Source of the DNA: Rhizobiaceae bacterium
GTDB taxonomy: Bacteria; Pseudomonadota; Alphaproteobacteria; Rhizobiales; Rhizobiaceae
Direction: 5' to 3'
Length of the DNA stretch: 34,707 bases
Assembly (NCBI GenBank): GCA_019635695.1
Contig: JAHBYZ010000031.1
Coordinates: 1 to 34,707, forward strand
Positions 1 through 8,444 of the stretch are shown here, in pieces. Position 1 is the first letter of the stretch, and every line of letters starts with the position of its first letter. The notes beneath the pieces are model-generated. The model made no database searches, was not told where the DNA came from, and saw nothing but the letters and a program-made list of their open reading frames with translations. The translations under genes and the position numbers were made by a program.

Positions 1-1262
1 GTGAAGGCGGCGTGGCCGGGCGTGTCGATGAAGGTGATCTTCTGGCCGTTCTTCTCGACCTGGTAGGCACCGATGTGCTGGGTGATGCCGCCGGCTTCGC
101 CGGACACGACGCTGGTGTTGCGGATGGCATCCAGCAGCGACGTCTTGCCGTGGTCGACATGGCCCATGATCGTGACCACGGGCGGTCGCGACTTCAGCGT
201 CTCGGCGCTGTCGGCGACGTTGAACAGGCCTTCCTCGATGTCGGACTCGGCGACACGCTTGACCGTGTGGCCGAATTCGGCGGCGATGAGCTCCGCCGTG
301 TCGGCGTCGATCAGGTCGCCGGGCTTCATGATCTGGCCCTGCTTCATAAAGAACTTGACGAGATCCACCGCGCGCTCGGCCATGCGCTGGGCGAGATCCT
401 GGATCGTGATCGTCTCCGGCAGCACCACCTCGCGAGAGATCTTCTCGCGCGTCTCCTGGTGCATGCCGCGCTTGAACTTTTCCTGGCGGCGACGCATCGA
501 GGCGAGCGAGCGCGAGCGGGCACCCTCCTCGTCCGAACCGGCGGTGGTCAGCGTCAGCTTGCCGCGGCGGCGCTCGTCCTCGCCCTTGGTCTTGACCGCC
601 TTGGGGGCGGCCGCTTCGGGCTTGGCGACGATGCCTGGGCGCCGCACGATGGTGCCGGGGCGGCGCGACTTGGACTCGTCCTCTTCTTCCTCGGGAACCA
701 GCTTCGCGGTTTCCGGCGCGCGGCGGCGGGCCTCTTCCTCGGAGCGGCGGCGCGCCTCTGCCTCGGCCTTCAGCCTCGCCTCCTCCTCGGCCTGCCGGCG
801 CGCGGATTCCTGGCGTTCGCGCAGGCGGCGCATTTCCTCGTCGGCACGCCGACGTGCGTCGTCGACGGCGCGCTTGCGTTCCTCGACCTCACGCACCTTG
901 TTGTCTTCGAGCGCGCGGCGCCGCGCCTGCATCTCCTCCTGGGAGAGCTGGTTAAGCACCATACCTGTGTTGCCACGATCCTGCTGAGGCGCGGGCGTCG
1001 GGGTCGGCCGCGGCGCCTGCTCGCGCGCCACCGGCGTCACCACCGCAGGCTCTGGTGCGCGCGGCTTGAACACCGCGGCCACCTCGGGCCGGTCGCCCGG
1101 CCGCGTGAACTTGCGCTTGGTTTCGACGACGACATTCTTCGTGCGGCCGTGCGAGAAGCTCTGGCGCACCGTGCCCTGCTCCATGCCCGGGCGCTTCAGC
1201 GTCAAGGTCTTCTTTATGTTGACGCTCAACGTCTTATCGTCGTCCGACTTCGTATCGCTCAT
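1..1262 (-). CDS. infB: Translation initiation factor IF-2, N-terminal part (gene continues past the left edge)
   Basis: IF-2 is the GTPase that places initiator tRNA on the 30S subunit and promotes 70S joining in the cytoplasm. The reading frame begins at ATG 1262 and is open to the window edge, giving about 420 residues of a protein that is usually 850-900 long in rhizobia. Residues about 110-200 are a highly charged Arg/Glu/Ala stretch typical of the alphaproteobacterial IF-2 N-terminus. An IF2_N-like region follows, then the G domain with GHVDHGKT (G1, around residue 362-370) and DTPGHAAFT (G3) at the very edge. The start codon overlaps the ylxR stop in an ATGA, so the two are translationally coupled. 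It is the fourth gene of the rimP-nusA-ylxR-infB operon. The G4/G5 motifs and the tRNA-binding domains lie outside the window. Identification is certain. Confidence 0.98.
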   Translation of the reverse strand, partial: MSDTKSDDDKTLSVNIKKTLTLKRPGMEQGTVRQSFSHGRTKNVVVETKRKFTRPGDRPEVAAVFKPRAPEPAVVTPVAREQAPRPTPTPAPQQDRGNTGMVLNQLSQEEMQARRRALEDNKVREVEERKRAVDDARRRADEEMRRLRERQESARRQAEEEARLKAEAEARRRSEEEARRRAPETAKLVPEEEEDESKSRRPGTIVRRPGIVAKPEAAAPKAVKTKGEDERRRGKLTLTTAGSDEEGARSRSLASMRRRQEKFKRGMHQETREKISREVVLPETITIQDLAQRMAERAVDLVKFFMKQGQIMKPGDLIDADTAELIAAEFGHTVKRVAESDIEEGLFNVADSAETLKSRPPVVTIMGHVDHGKTSLLDAIRNTSVVSGEAGGITQHIGAYQVEKNGQKITFIDTPGHAAF

Positions 1263-1909
1263 TCCGTGTCCTCTGCGGCAGTCTCGTTCGTGCGCGGGTC
1301 TGCGGCCGTCTTTGTGATGTCGGGAGCGTTGCCCCGATAACGGTCGAGCGCGACCACGCGCTTCAGCGCCGCCTTGCCCGCCTCGCCGGCGAGCAGGGCA
1401 GCATGTATCACATTTGTCGCGCCCAATGCCAAACCCAATTCGGCTTCCCGAAAGAGTTTGTGAGCGGGTATGTCGGGCCCGCCGAGATGCACCGTGGCGC
1501 GGCGCGCCTGCGCGATCTTGCGCACGCCATCCTCGGCTGCCTCGTCGGCGTGCAGAACGCCGACCGCCTCACCCGAGCGCACCTTGGCCTCGACCTTCGC
1601 CGCACCCAGCGCAACCTGCCCTGCCTTGCGGGCGAGCCCTATGGCTCCGAGTGCGGACTGTGCGAACAGGCGGTCGACCATGGCGCCGAGATCTTCGGGC
1701 ACGGCGACCTCGCGCTTCAGCGCGCGGGCGAACAGCTTCTTGCGGGCGGCCTCGTCCACATATGTGCGCTCGGCGGTCACCCAGCAACCCCTGCCGGGCA
1801 GTTTCCGCTTCAGGTCCGGAACGATCGACCCGTCAGGCCCCGCGACGAAGCGCAGCAGGGCGTCCGCGTCGCCGGCGCGGCGCGTCACGATGCAGGTGCG
1901 ATCGTTCAT
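1259..1909 (-). CDS. YlxR (DUF448) RNA-binding protein fused to an L7Ae-like domain
   Basis: This is the small conserved protein found between nusA and infB. The N-terminal half is the YlxR/DUF448 domain (RTCIVTRR near the start, then KLPGRGCWV around residue 35-45). The C-terminal half resembles an L7Ae/L30e RNA-binding fold ([13 protein letters not shown], then a Gly/Ala-rich core). The fusion is usual in alphaproteobacteria. Its exact role is not settled; YlxR proteins have been linked to RNase P and transcription-related regulation in other bacteria. I chose ATG 1909 because RTCIVTR normally lies within a few residues of the start. A TTG at 1918 is in frame and possible. The C-terminal tail of about 25 residues is polar and likely disordered. 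Its stop overlaps the infB start; nusA ends about 40 bases upstream. Confidence 0.92.
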   Translation of the reverse strand: MNDRTCIVTRRAGDADALLRFVAGPDGSIVPDLKRKLPGRGCWVTAERTYVDEAARKKLFARALKREVAVPEDLGAMVDRLFAQSALGAIGLARKAGQVALGAAKVEAKVRSGEAVGVLHADEAAEDGVRKIAQARRATVHLGGPDIPAHKLFREAELGLALGATNVIHAALLAGEAGKAALKRVVALDRYRGNAPDITKTAADPRTNETAAEDTE

Positions 1910-1950
1910 CGCTTCCAACCCGTGCCCCTTTGCCGCGCCGTTTCACCAAC

Positions 1951-3549
1951 TCAGGCCCCGACGGATTCTTCGGCGACCGCTTCCTCGTCGGAAGCGAGGT
2001 CGTCCTCGGAGATCCAGCCGGCCTTGACGCGGGCGGCAAGCACCATCTGCTCGGCATCGGCGCGCGATACGCCGAAGTCGGAAAGCACACCCTCGTAGAG
2101 CTTGGTCTCGCCGTCCTTGCGTTCCTTCCAGCCGGTCAGGTCGTCCACCGCGTAGCCGGCGAAGTCCTCGACGGTCTTCACGCCGTCCTCGCCCAGCTTG
2201 ACCATCATGGCCGTGGTGATGCCCGGCAGCTCGCGCAGCTCGTCGGCGACGCCGAGCTTGCGGCGCGCCTCGTCATGCTCGGCCTCGATGCGCTCCAGAT
2301 ATTCGCGGGCGCGGCTCTGGATCTCCTCGGCGGTGCCTTCGTCGAAGCCGTCGATCGAGGCGATCTCGCCGGCGTCGACATAGGCGACTTCCTCGACGCT
2401 GGTGAAGCCTTCGGACGCAAGCACCTGGCCGACCATCTCGTCGACGTCGAGTGCGTCCATGAACAGCTTCGAACGGTCGTTGAATTCCTTCTGGCGGCGC
2501 TGCGACTCTTCTTCCTCGGTGAGGATGTCGATGTCCCAGCCGGTCAGCTGCGAGGCGAGGCGCACGTTCTGGCCGCGGCGGCCGATGGCCAGCGACAGCT
2601 GGTCGTCCGGCACCACAACCTCGATCTTCTCCGCATCCTCGTCCAGCACCACCTTGGCGACTTCCGCCGGCTGCAGCGCGTTGACGATGAAGGTGGCGAC
2701 GTTGTCGCTCCAGGGAATGATGTCGATCTTCTCGCCCTGCAGCTCGCCGACCACGGCCTGAACGCGGCTGCCGCGCATGCCGACGCAGGCGCCGACCGGA
2801 TCGATCGAAGAGTCGCGCGAGATCACCGCGATCTTGGCGCGGCTGCCTGGATCGCGGGCGACCGAGCGGATCTCGATGATGCCGTCGTAGATCTCCGGCA
2901 CTTCCATCGCGAACAGCTTCGCCATGAACTGCGGGTGCGTGCGTGACAGGAAGATCTGCGGGCCGCGCTGTTCGCGGCGCACGTCATAGACGTAGGCGCG
3001 CACGCGATCCCCGTACTTGAACAGCTCGCGCGGGATGAGTTCGTCGCGGCGGATGATGCCTTCGCCGCGGCCGAGGTCGACGATCACGTTGCCGTACTCG
3101 ACGCGCTTGACCGTGCCGTTGACGATTTCGCCGACGCGGTCCTTGTACTCGTCGTACTGGCGATCGCGCTCGGCCTCGCGCACTTTCTGCACGATGACCT
3201 GCTTGGCCGATTGGGCGGCGATGCGGCCGAAATCCATCGGCGGCAGCTGCTCGGCGATGAAGTCGCCGGCCTGCGCGTCGGGGTTGCGGTGGCGGGCATC
3301 CTCGATCGCGATCTGCTTGTCGAAGTCCTCGACCTTTTCGACCACTTCCATCAGGCGCTGCAGCTTCATCTCGCCGGTGGACGGGTTGATGTCGGCCCGG
3401 ATATTCGTCTCCTGGCCGTAGCGCGAGCGCGCCGCCTTCTGGATCGCGTCGGCCATGGCGGCGATCACGATACCCTTGTCGATCGACTTCTCGCGCGCGA
3501 CCGCGTCTGCGATCTGCAGAAGCTCCAGCCTGTTCGCACTGACTGCCAT
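1951..3549 (-). CDS. nusA: Transcription termination/antitermination factor NusA
   Basis: NusA binds RNA polymerase and nascent RNA and modulates pausing, intrinsic termination and antitermination. The 532-residue product has the usual alphaproteobacterial length. It shows the N-terminal polymerase-binding domain (about 1-125), an S1 domain (about 135-200), KH1 with [11 protein letters not shown] (about 245-280), KH2 with [13 protein letters not shown] (about 310-345), and C-terminal helix-hairpin-helix repeats (about 365-510) that end in an acidic tail. The start is ATG 3549, preceded by an AGGAG-like ribosome site at about 8 bases; a longer frame upstream is low-complexity Arg/Thr and is not conserved-looking. 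It lies 37 bases after rimP in the same operon. NusA is known to autoregulate its operon in E. coli, which is relevant to the terminator-like hairpin in front of rimP. Confidence 0.98.
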   Translation of the reverse strand: MAVSANRLELLQIADAVAREKSIDKGIVIAAMADAIQKAARSRYGQETNIRADINPSTGEMKLQRLMEVVEKVEDFDKQIAIEDARHRNPDAQAGDFIAEQLPPMDFGRIAAQSAKQVIVQKVREAERDRQYDEYKDRVGEIVNGTVKRVEYGNVIVDLGRGEGIIRRDELIPRELFKYGDRVRAYVYDVRREQRGPQIFLSRTHPQFMAKLFAMEVPEIYDGIIEIRSVARDPGSRAKIAVISRDSSIDPVGACVGMRGSRVQAVVGELQGEKIDIIPWSDNVATFIVNALQPAEVAKVVLDEDAEKIEVVVPDDQLSLAIGRRGQNVRLASQLTGWDIDILTEEEESQRRQKEFNDRSKLFMDALDVDEMVGQVLASEGFTSVEEVAYVDAGEIASIDGFDEGTAEEIQSRAREYLERIEAEHDEARRKLGVADELRELPGITTAMMVKLGEDGVKTVEDFAGYAVDDLTGWKERKDGETKLYEGVLSDFGVSRADAEQMVLAARVKAGWISEDDLASDEEAVAEESVGA

Positions 3550-3586
3550 GTCGGTCTCCTCTTGTCCGGACGGGTCTAGCGTCCGG

Positions 3587-4225
3587 CTATTCCTCGTTGT
3601 CGTCCTGCGCGTCTTCCGCCTCGCCGCCCTTCTTGCGGCGCTTGCGTTCCTCACGCAGCTTCTTGTCCTTGCGCAGCGCGTCGCGGACGAGGTCGTCCGT
3701 CAGCACCAGCCGCGCGTCGGCGAGCGTGTCGAGCGGCACCTTCGCCGTCGGCTCCTCGCCATAAGCGGCCTTGTCGGCCTCGATGGTCAGCTCCGTTTCG
3801 CCGACCTCGGTGATCTTGCCGCGGAAGCGCTTGCGACCGGCGACCAGCACCGACGTTTCCAGCTTGACCAGATGGCCGACTGCCGCGGCGAAATCGGCAT
3901 GGCGAACCAATGGGCGGTCGATGCCGGGCGACGAGACTTCAAGGTTGTAGGCCTTGTCGATCGGATCCTCGACGTCGAGCACCGCGGAAAGCACCCGGCT
4001 CGCTTCCTCACAATCCTCGATAGTCATCGAGCCGTCGAGACGCTCCGCCATCACCTGCAGGGTCAGGCCGTTCTGGCCGAGCAGGCGGATGCGCACCAGG
4101 CGGAAGCCGTTGGCGCCGAGCGCCGGCAGCGCGATCTGCGCCACGCGCGCCTCGGTGCCGCTCTCGCGGATGATGCGGTCGTCGGTTCCCATGACGGGGG
4201 AAATGTCGGCCGTGGCCGTGCTCAT
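3587..4225 (-). CDS. rimP: Ribosome maturation factor RimP
   Basis: RimP is needed for maturation of the 30S subunit. The 212-residue product has the two-domain RimP layout: an N-terminal alpha/beta domain with [11 protein letters not shown] and the conserved [19 protein letters not shown] and [14 protein letters not shown] motifs (about 65-110), then an SH3-like C-terminal domain (about 115-170) and a Lys/Arg then Asp/Glu-rich tail. I chose ATG 4225, giving MSTATADIS. An upstream in-frame extension to 4291 runs through a strong hairpin and looks non-coding. It is the first gene of the rimP-nusA-ylxR-infB operon. The promoter and a terminator-like hairpin lie just upstream. Confidence 0.96.
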   Translation of the reverse strand: MSTATADISPVMGTDDRIIRESGTEARVAQIALPALGANGFRLVRIRLLGQNGLTLQVMAERLDGSMTIEDCEEASRVLSAVLDVEDPIDKAYNLEVSSPGIDRPLVRHADFAAAVGHLVKLETSVLVAGRKRFRGKITEVGETELTIEADKAAYGEEPTAKVPLDTLADARLVLTDDLVRDALRKDKKLREERKRRKKGGEAEDAQDDNEE

Positions 4226-4244
4226 GCGGTTCCGTCTGTTTGCT

Positions 4245-4301
4245 TCAGCCGGCCGCCGGTAACAAAAAAGAGCGGGACCGGGTGGACCCACTCTTCGTCA
4301 T
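4245..4301 (-). other. Possible 18-codon leader ORF overlapping the rimP leader hairpin
   Basis: On the minus strand an ATG at 4301 opens 18 codons ([18 protein letters not shown]) and stops at TGA 4245, 19 bases before the rimP ATG. The ORF spans the whole terminator-like hairpin and its U-tract, so a translating ribosome would prevent the hairpin from forming. There is no strong Shine-Dalgarno site, and the predicted transcription start lies only about 15 bases upstream of the ATG. It may be a regulatory leader peptide or a chance ORF. No other evidence is available from the sequence alone. Confidence 0.3.
4264..4295 (-). terminator. Intrinsic-terminator hairpin in the rimP leader (candidate attenuator)
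   Basis: Read on the minus strand, AAGAGTGGG (4295-4287) pairs with CCCGCTCTT (4276-4268). This is a 9-bp stem with one G-T pair and a 10-base loop, and a run of T follows (plus-strand A tract 4264-4269). It lies after the predicted rimP promoter and about 40 bases before the rimP start. The next gene upstream (rpsO) points the other way, so the hairpin has no preceding gene to end. This suggests conditional termination inside the rimP-nusA-infB leader. Confidence 0.75.
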
Positions 4302-4323
4302 GGCGACCAAGAATTTGAGCCGC

Positions 4324-4352
4324 ATATAGCGGAGCGGCGACTGCGTTGCAAG
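4324..4352 (-). promoter_or_regulatory. Predicted housekeeping promoter of rimP-nusA-ylxR-infB
   Basis: Minus strand: -35 CTTGCA (4352-4347), a 17-base spacer, -10 CTATAT (4329-4324). This closely matches the CTTGAC-N17-CTATAT pattern described for the housekeeping sigma factor of Sinorhizobium. The predicted start near 4316 would put the leader hairpin at about +21 to +53. Confidence 0.6.
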
Positions 4353-4405
4353 ATGCGGGGCAGGTTGGTGCCGAAACGATGCCGAAATCGCCTTTTCGAT
4401 TGCCG

Positions 4406-4434
4406 CTGGCATTCCCGGATGAATTCCACTATAT
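4406..4434 (+). promoter_or_regulatory. Weak predicted promoter of rpsO
   Basis: Plus strand: CTGGCA (4406-4411), 17-base spacer, CTATAT (4429-4434). The -10 is a full match to the rhizobial pattern and the -35 is weak. It would give an rpsO leader of about 105 bases. The rest of the 4353-4544 stretch holds no ORF or RNA gene that I recognise. Confidence 0.35.
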
Positions 4435-4544
4435 GGCCGCCAGCAATGCGCACCCTACGGGCAATGCGTATGCTTTGAGCGGCCCCCGCTGGACGACATC
4501 CCGGCCGTGGGCGTCCCACTCCTCCAATCCGAAAGGACTGTCCG

Positions 4545-4814
4545 ATGTCGATTACCGCTGAGCGGAAGCAGGAACTGATGAAGGAATACGCCACCGCCAA
4601 GGGCGACACCGGTTCTCCGGAAGTCCAGGTGGCGATCCTGTCGGAACGCATCCGCAATCTCACCGAGCACTTCAAGGACCACAAGAAGGACAACCATTCC
4701 CGTCGTGGCCTGTTGAAGCTCGTCTCCCAGCGCCGCCGTCTCCTCGACTATCTGAACGTCAAGGACGGAGAGCGCTACACGGCACTGATCGGCAAGCTCG
4801 GTCTGCGCCGCTGA
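4545..4814 (+). CDS. rpsO: 30S ribosomal protein S15
   Basis: S15 binds the 16S rRNA three-way junction early in 30S assembly. The 89-residue product has the standard length and the family motifs [17 protein letters not shown] (about 20-36), [15 protein letters not shown] (about 45-60) and LLDYL. The start ATG 4545 is preceded by a GAAAGGA ribosome site at about 8 bases. pnp lies downstream on the same strand, the order seen in most proteobacteria, with a long perfect hairpin between. In E. coli S15 represses its own translation; no such structure was tested here. Confidence 0.99.
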   Translation: MSITAERKQELMKEYATAKGDTGSPEVQVAILSERIRNLTEHFKDHKKDNHSRRGLLKLVSQRRRLLDYLNVKDGERYTALIGKLGLRR

Positions 4815-4822
4815 CGCATTCG

Positions 4823-4854
4823 AACGGCGGTTCCGGGGTTCCGGAGCCGCCGTT
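4823..4854 (+). terminator. 14-bp hairpin between rpsO and pnp
   Basis: AACGGCGGTTCCGG (4823-4836) pairs with CCGGAGCCGCCGTT (4841-4854) around a GGTT loop, with a single G-T pair. It starts 8 bases after the rpsO stop. There is no U-tract behind it (TGCGCA follows). It may be an inefficient terminator, an mRNA-end stabiliser or an RNase III type processing site like the one in the E. coli rpsO-pnp intergenic region. Confidence 0.7.
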
Positions 4855-5153
4855 TGCGCATTCCGGCGCGCGCGAGCGCTCCGGACAGTTTCCGGCAGTT
4901 GAAAGGTTCTTTGGCCGGAACGCCCCTTGGACAGGTCATGGGGCAGGATTGTTGGTTTCCCGGACGGGGAGCCCAGTTGTCTTGCCCATGGCTCGTCCCG
5001 GACACAGATGCGGAGGCGTCGTGTCCGACCTGCCGGCAGATCGCCGGCGCGACAGGCTGATGCCTTCGCCGGATGCGATCCCCGGACCACGAAGCCAGGA
5101 AGGCTGGGCGCCTGCCTCTGCGGGCGGACCTTCCGCATATGCAAGGACAAGAC
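4855..5153 (+). other. rpsO-pnp intergenic region / pnp leader
   Basis: About 300 bases without a convincing gene. Several frames are open but none looks coding. There is no clear sigma-70 promoter, so pnp is probably read through from rpsO. The last 10 bases hold the AAGGA ribosome site of pnp. Confidence 0.5.
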
Positions 5154-7298
5154 ATGTTCAATCATCACAAGGTGGAACTCGAATGGGCCGGCCGCAAGCT
5201 GACGCTGGAGACCGGCAAGGTCGCGCGTCAGGCTGACGGCGCCGTCATCGCCACCTACGGCGAGACCGTCGTGCTCGCCACCGTCGTCTCCATGAAGGAA
5301 CCGAAGCCGGGCCTCGACTTCTTCCCGCTGACGGTCAACTACCAGGAAAAGACCTTCGCGGCCGGCAAGATTCCCGGCGGCTACTTCAAGCGCGAGGGCC
5401 GTCCGAGCGAGAAGGAAACGCTGGTTTCCCGCCTCATCGACCGCCCGATCCGCCCGCTCTTCGCCGAAGGCTACAAGAACGACACGCAGATCGTCGTGAC
5501 CGTGCTGCAGCATGATCTCGAGAACGATCCGGACATCCTGTCGATCGTCGCCACCTCGGCCGCGCTGACGCTGTCGGGCGTGCCGTTCATGGGCCCGATC
5601 GGCGGCGCCCGCGTCGGCTACATCAACGGCCAGTACAAGCTGAACCCGCATGTCGACGAGATGGCCGAGTCGAAACTCGACCTCGTCGTCGCCGGCACGG
5701 GCGAGGCGGTTCTGATGGTTGAGTCCGAGGCACAGGAACTTGACGAGCCGACCATGCTCGGCGCCGTCATGTTCGGCCACAAGGGCTTCCAGCCGGTGAT
5801 CGACGCGATCATCCAGCTCGCCGAAGTGGCGGCAAAGGACCCGCGTGATTTCAAGTCGCCCGACTATTCCGCGCTCGAAGGCGAGATGCTGAAGCTGGTC
5901 GAGGGCGAGCTGCGCGCCGCCTACAAGAACACCGTGAAGCAGGAGCGTTACGCTGCCGTCGACGCGGTGAAGGCCAAAGTGAAGAAGCACTTCACCCCGG
6001 CAGAGGGCGAGACGGCCACCTATACGCCCGAGCAGGTTGGCGCGGTGTTCAAGGAGCTCCAGGCCAAGATCGTGCGCTGGAACATCCTCGACACCAAGTC
6101 GCGCATCGATGGCCGCGATCTCTCGACGGTCCGCAAGATCGTCTCGGAAGTGGGCGTTCTGCCGCGCACCCACGGTTCGTCGCTGTTCACCCGCGGCGAG
6201 ACGCAGGCTCTGGTCGTCGCCACGCTCGGCACCGCCGAGGATGAGCAGTATGTCGACTCGCTGACCGGCATGTACAAGGAGAAGTTCCTTCTCCACTACA
6301 ACTTCCCGCCCTACTCGGTGGGCGAGACCGGCCGCATGGGCTCGCCGGGACGCCGCGAGATCGGCCACGGCAAGCTCGCCTGGCGCGCCATCCGCCCGAT
6401 GCTGCCTGCGGCCGAGCAGTTCCCCTACACGATCCGCATCGTGTCGGAGATCACCGAGTCCAACGGCTCGTCGTCGATGGCGACCGTGTGCGGCACCTCG
6501 CTGGCGCTGATGGACGCCGGCGTGCCGCTGGCCAAGCCGGTGGCCGGCATCGCGATGGGCCTGATCAAGGAAGGCGACCGCTTCGCGGTGCTCTCCGACA
6601 TCCTCGGCGACGAGGACCATCTCGGCGACATGGACTTCAAGGTGGCCGGCACCAGCGATGGCATCACCTCGCTGCAGATGGACATCAAGATCCAGGGCAT
6701 CACCGAGGAGATCATGAAGGTCGCCCTCGATCAGGCCAAGGGCGGCCGTGTCCACATCCTCGGCGAGATGGCCAATGCGCTCTCGGGCGCCCGCGCCGAA
6801 CTCGGCGAGTTCGCCCCGCGCATCGAGGTGATGACCATCCCGACCGACAAGATCCGCGACGTGATCGGCACCGGCGGCAAGGTCATCCGCGAGATCGTCG
6901 AGAAGACCGGCGCCAAGATCAACATCGAGGACGACGGCACCATCAAGATCGCCTCGGCCAATGCCAAGGAGATCGAGGCGGCGAAAAAGTGGATCCACAC
7001 CATCGTGGCCGAGCCGGAAGTCGGCGAGATCTACGAAGGCACCGTGGTGAAGACCGCCGACTTTGGCGCCTTCGTCAACTTCTTCGGCCCGCGCGACGGT
7101 CTGGTCCATATCTCGCAGCTCGCCAACGAGCGCGTGCAGAAGACCACCGACGTGGTGAAGGAAGGCCAGAAGGTCTGGGTCAAGCTGATGGGCTTCGACG
7201 AGCGCGGCAAGGTCCGCCTCTCCATGAAGGTCGTCGACCAGGAGACCGGCAAGGAAATCGTTCGCGAGAAGAAGGCCGAGGCCGAAGACGCGGCCTGA
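5154..7298 (+). CDS. pnp: Polyribonucleotide nucleotidyltransferase (PNPase)
   Basis: PNPase is the trimeric phosphorolytic 3'-5' exoribonuclease, often part of the degradosome. The 714-residue product has the full family length. The first RNase PH domain covers about 10-145 ([37 protein letters not shown]). An alpha-helical linker follows. The second RNase PH domain covers about 320-460 ([16 protein letters not shown], then [19 protein letters not shown], and the [12 protein letters not shown] region). The KH domain has [10 protein letters not shown] (about 572-581), and the S1 domain starts near 624 ([18 protein letters not shown]). The C-terminus is Glu/Lys/Ala-rich. I chose ATG 5154, with AAGGA 7 bases upstream, because [11 protein letters not shown] is the typical rhizobial N-terminus. 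It follows rpsO and ends before a strong terminator. Confidence 0.99.
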   Translation: MFNHHKVELEWAGRKLTLETGKVARQADGAVIATYGETVVLATVVSMKEPKPGLDFFPLTVNYQEKTFAAGKIPGGYFKREGRPSEKETLVSRLIDRPIRPLFAEGYKNDTQIVVTVLQHDLENDPDILSIVATSAALTLSGVPFMGPIGGARVGYINGQYKLNPHVDEMAESKLDLVVAGTGEAVLMVESEAQELDEPTMLGAVMFGHKGFQPVIDAIIQLAEVAAKDPRDFKSPDYSALEGEMLKLVEGELRAAYKNTVKQERYAAVDAVKAKVKKHFTPAEGETATYTPEQVGAVFKELQAKIVRWNILDTKSRIDGRDLSTVRKIVSEVGVLPRTHGSSLFTRGETQALVVATLGTAEDEQYVDSLTGMYKEKFLLHYNFPPYSVGETGRMGSPGRREIGHGKLAWRAIRPMLPAAEQFPYTIRIVSEITESNGSSSMATVCGTSLALMDAGVPLAKPVAGIAMGLIKEGDRFAVLSDILGDEDHLGDMDFKVAGTSDGITSLQMDIKIQGITEEIMKVALDQAKGGRVHILGEMANALSGARAELGEFAPRIEVMTIPTDKIRDVIGTGGKVIREIVEKTGAKINIEDDGTIKIASANAKEIEAAKKWIHTIVAEPEVGEIYEGTVVKTADFGAFVNFFGPRDGLVHISQLANERVQKTTDVVKEGQKVWVKLMGFDERGKVRLSMKVVDQETGKEIVREKKAEAEDAA

Positions 7299-7320
7299 GC
7301 TCTTTCGCGGTGATTTGAAG

Positions 7321-7355
7321 ACGGGCGCGGCCAAGGTCGCGCCCGTTTTCGTTTT
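7321..7355 (+). terminator. Intrinsic terminator after pnp
   Basis: ACGGGCGCG (7321-7329) pairs with CGCGCCCGT (7338-7346), followed by TTTTCGTTTT. A GC-rich stem and a T-tract 23 bases after the pnp stop make this a clear Rho-independent terminator. Confidence 0.9.
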
Positions 7356-7369
7356 GAACATAGCTGGTT

Positions 7370-8398
7370 ATGAGTGAGGCGATGGTCGCGGCGCAGACCC
7401 TCTATTACCCCTTCGAGGCCGGGCTGCTGCCGCTGCCCGCGCTTGGCGCGCGCGGCATCGTCTTCAATGCTCAACCCGGCATGCGGCGGCCCGACGGGTT
7501 CCGCGCCGAGCTGTTCCTCGTGCAGGGTTTCCGGCCTTTGTTCCTGCCGCTGCAGCGGTCGGGACACGAAATCGCGCCGGAGCCGCAGGGCGAAGGCTAC
7601 AATCTCGCCTTCGTCATTTGCGGCCGCCATCGTCGCCAGAACGAGCTGTGGATCGCCGTAGCTCTGGCGAGGACACGGCCGGGCGGCACGATCCTCGTCG
7701 CCGGCGGCAAGACCGACGGCATTGCGAGCTTGCGCAAGCGGGCAGGGGACCTGCTGCCGCTTGCCGGCTCGGCGTCCAAGCACCACGGCGTCGTATTCTG
7801 GCTGGAGCGGCCGGTGGATGAGGCGCAAGTCGCGTCAGCGGTCGCGGCTCTGACCCCGGCGCCGGCACTGGTCGAAGGCCGCTACCAGACCGCGCCGGGC
7901 GGCTTCTCCGCCGACAAGGTGGACGCCGGCTCCCGCCTGCTGGCTGAGAGCCTGCCAACGGACCTGAAGGGCAAAGTCGCGGATTTCTGCTCCGGCTGGG
8001 GCTATCTCTCGGTGCGGTTGGCGGAGCGGAAGGCTGTTTCGTCTGTCGATCTTTTCGAGGCGGATTTTGCGTCTCTGGTGGCTGCCCGGCAGAATCTGGC
8101 GCGGCTGGCGCCCGATCTGCAGACCACTTTCCACTGGACCGACCTCGCCGCGGAGCCCATCGCCGCCCGCTACGACGCTATCGTGATGAATCCGCCGTTC
8201 CATCAGGGCAGGGCGGCCGAGCCTGACATCGGGCTTGCCATGATCCGCGCCGCGCACGCGGCTCTGAAGCCGGGCGGGCGGCTGTTCCTGGTCGCAAACC
8301 GGGGGTTGCCCTACGAAGCTGAACTGGCGAGGCCGTTCACGAAAAATGGCGAGATCGCCCGCGCTGGCGGCTTCAAGGTGCTTTGGGCGCAGAAATAG
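7370..8398 (+). CDS. Class I SAM-dependent methyltransferase, RsmC-like (16S rRNA guanine-N2)
   Basis: The protein resembles the RsmC/RlmG family, which makes m2G in rRNA. It has 342 residues, the family length. The N-terminal half is a degenerate, non-catalytic methyltransferase-like domain. The C-terminal half carries the substrate-recognition motif FSADKVDAGSRLLAESL (about 179-195), SAM motif I VADFCSGWGYLSVRL (about 203-217), an acidic residue after strand 2 (DLFEAD, about 227-232) and the catalytic NPPF motif (274-277, in MNPPFHQG). The GG residues in LKPGGRL (about 299-305) are typical of the family. The start ATG 7370 lies just after the pnp terminator, so it probably has its own promoter. 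It converges with the GGDEF-EAL gene. The exact target base is inferred from family membership only. Confidence 0.85.
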   Translation: MSEAMVAAQTLYYPFEAGLLPLPALGARGIVFNAQPGMRRPDGFRAELFLVQGFRPLFLPLQRSGHEIAPEPQGEGYNLAFVICGRHRRQNELWIAVALARTRPGGTILVAGGKTDGIASLRKRAGDLLPLAGSASKHHGVVFWLERPVDEAQVASAVAALTPAPALVEGRYQTAPGGFSADKVDAGSRLLAESLPTDLKGKVADFCSGWGYLSVRLAERKAVSSVDLFEADFASLVAARQNLARLAPDLQTTFHWTDLAAEPIAARYDAIVMNPPFHQGRAAEPDIGLAMIRAAHAALKPGGRLFLVANRGLPYEAELARPFTKNGEIARAGGFKVLWAQK

Positions 8399-8401
8399 GA
8401 A

Positions 8402-8419
8402 GGGCGGCTCGCGCCGCCC
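8402..8419. terminator. Hairpin between convergent genes
   Basis: GGGCGGC (8402-8408), loop TCGC, GCCGCCC (8413-8419), directly after the methyltransferase stop and 25 bases from the stop of the opposing gene. The T-tracts on either side are weak. It probably serves as a bidirectional terminator. Confidence 0.55.
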
Positions 8420-8444
8420 ACCTTAGGCACCCCAAATTGCCAAC

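Noticed and set aside
12..1340. Long open frame on the plus strand (442 codons) across infB
   Set aside because: It is antisense to the clearly conserved infB, and its composition (Arg/Leu/Gly/His-rich) is that of a GC-rich shadow frame with no recognisable domain.
4455..7361. Very long minus-strand open frame (968 codons) across rpsO and pnp
   Set aside because: It covers two certain plus-strand genes, has a His/Asp/Arg-rich composition typical of the antisense of a GC-rich gene, and shows no domain or ribosome site.
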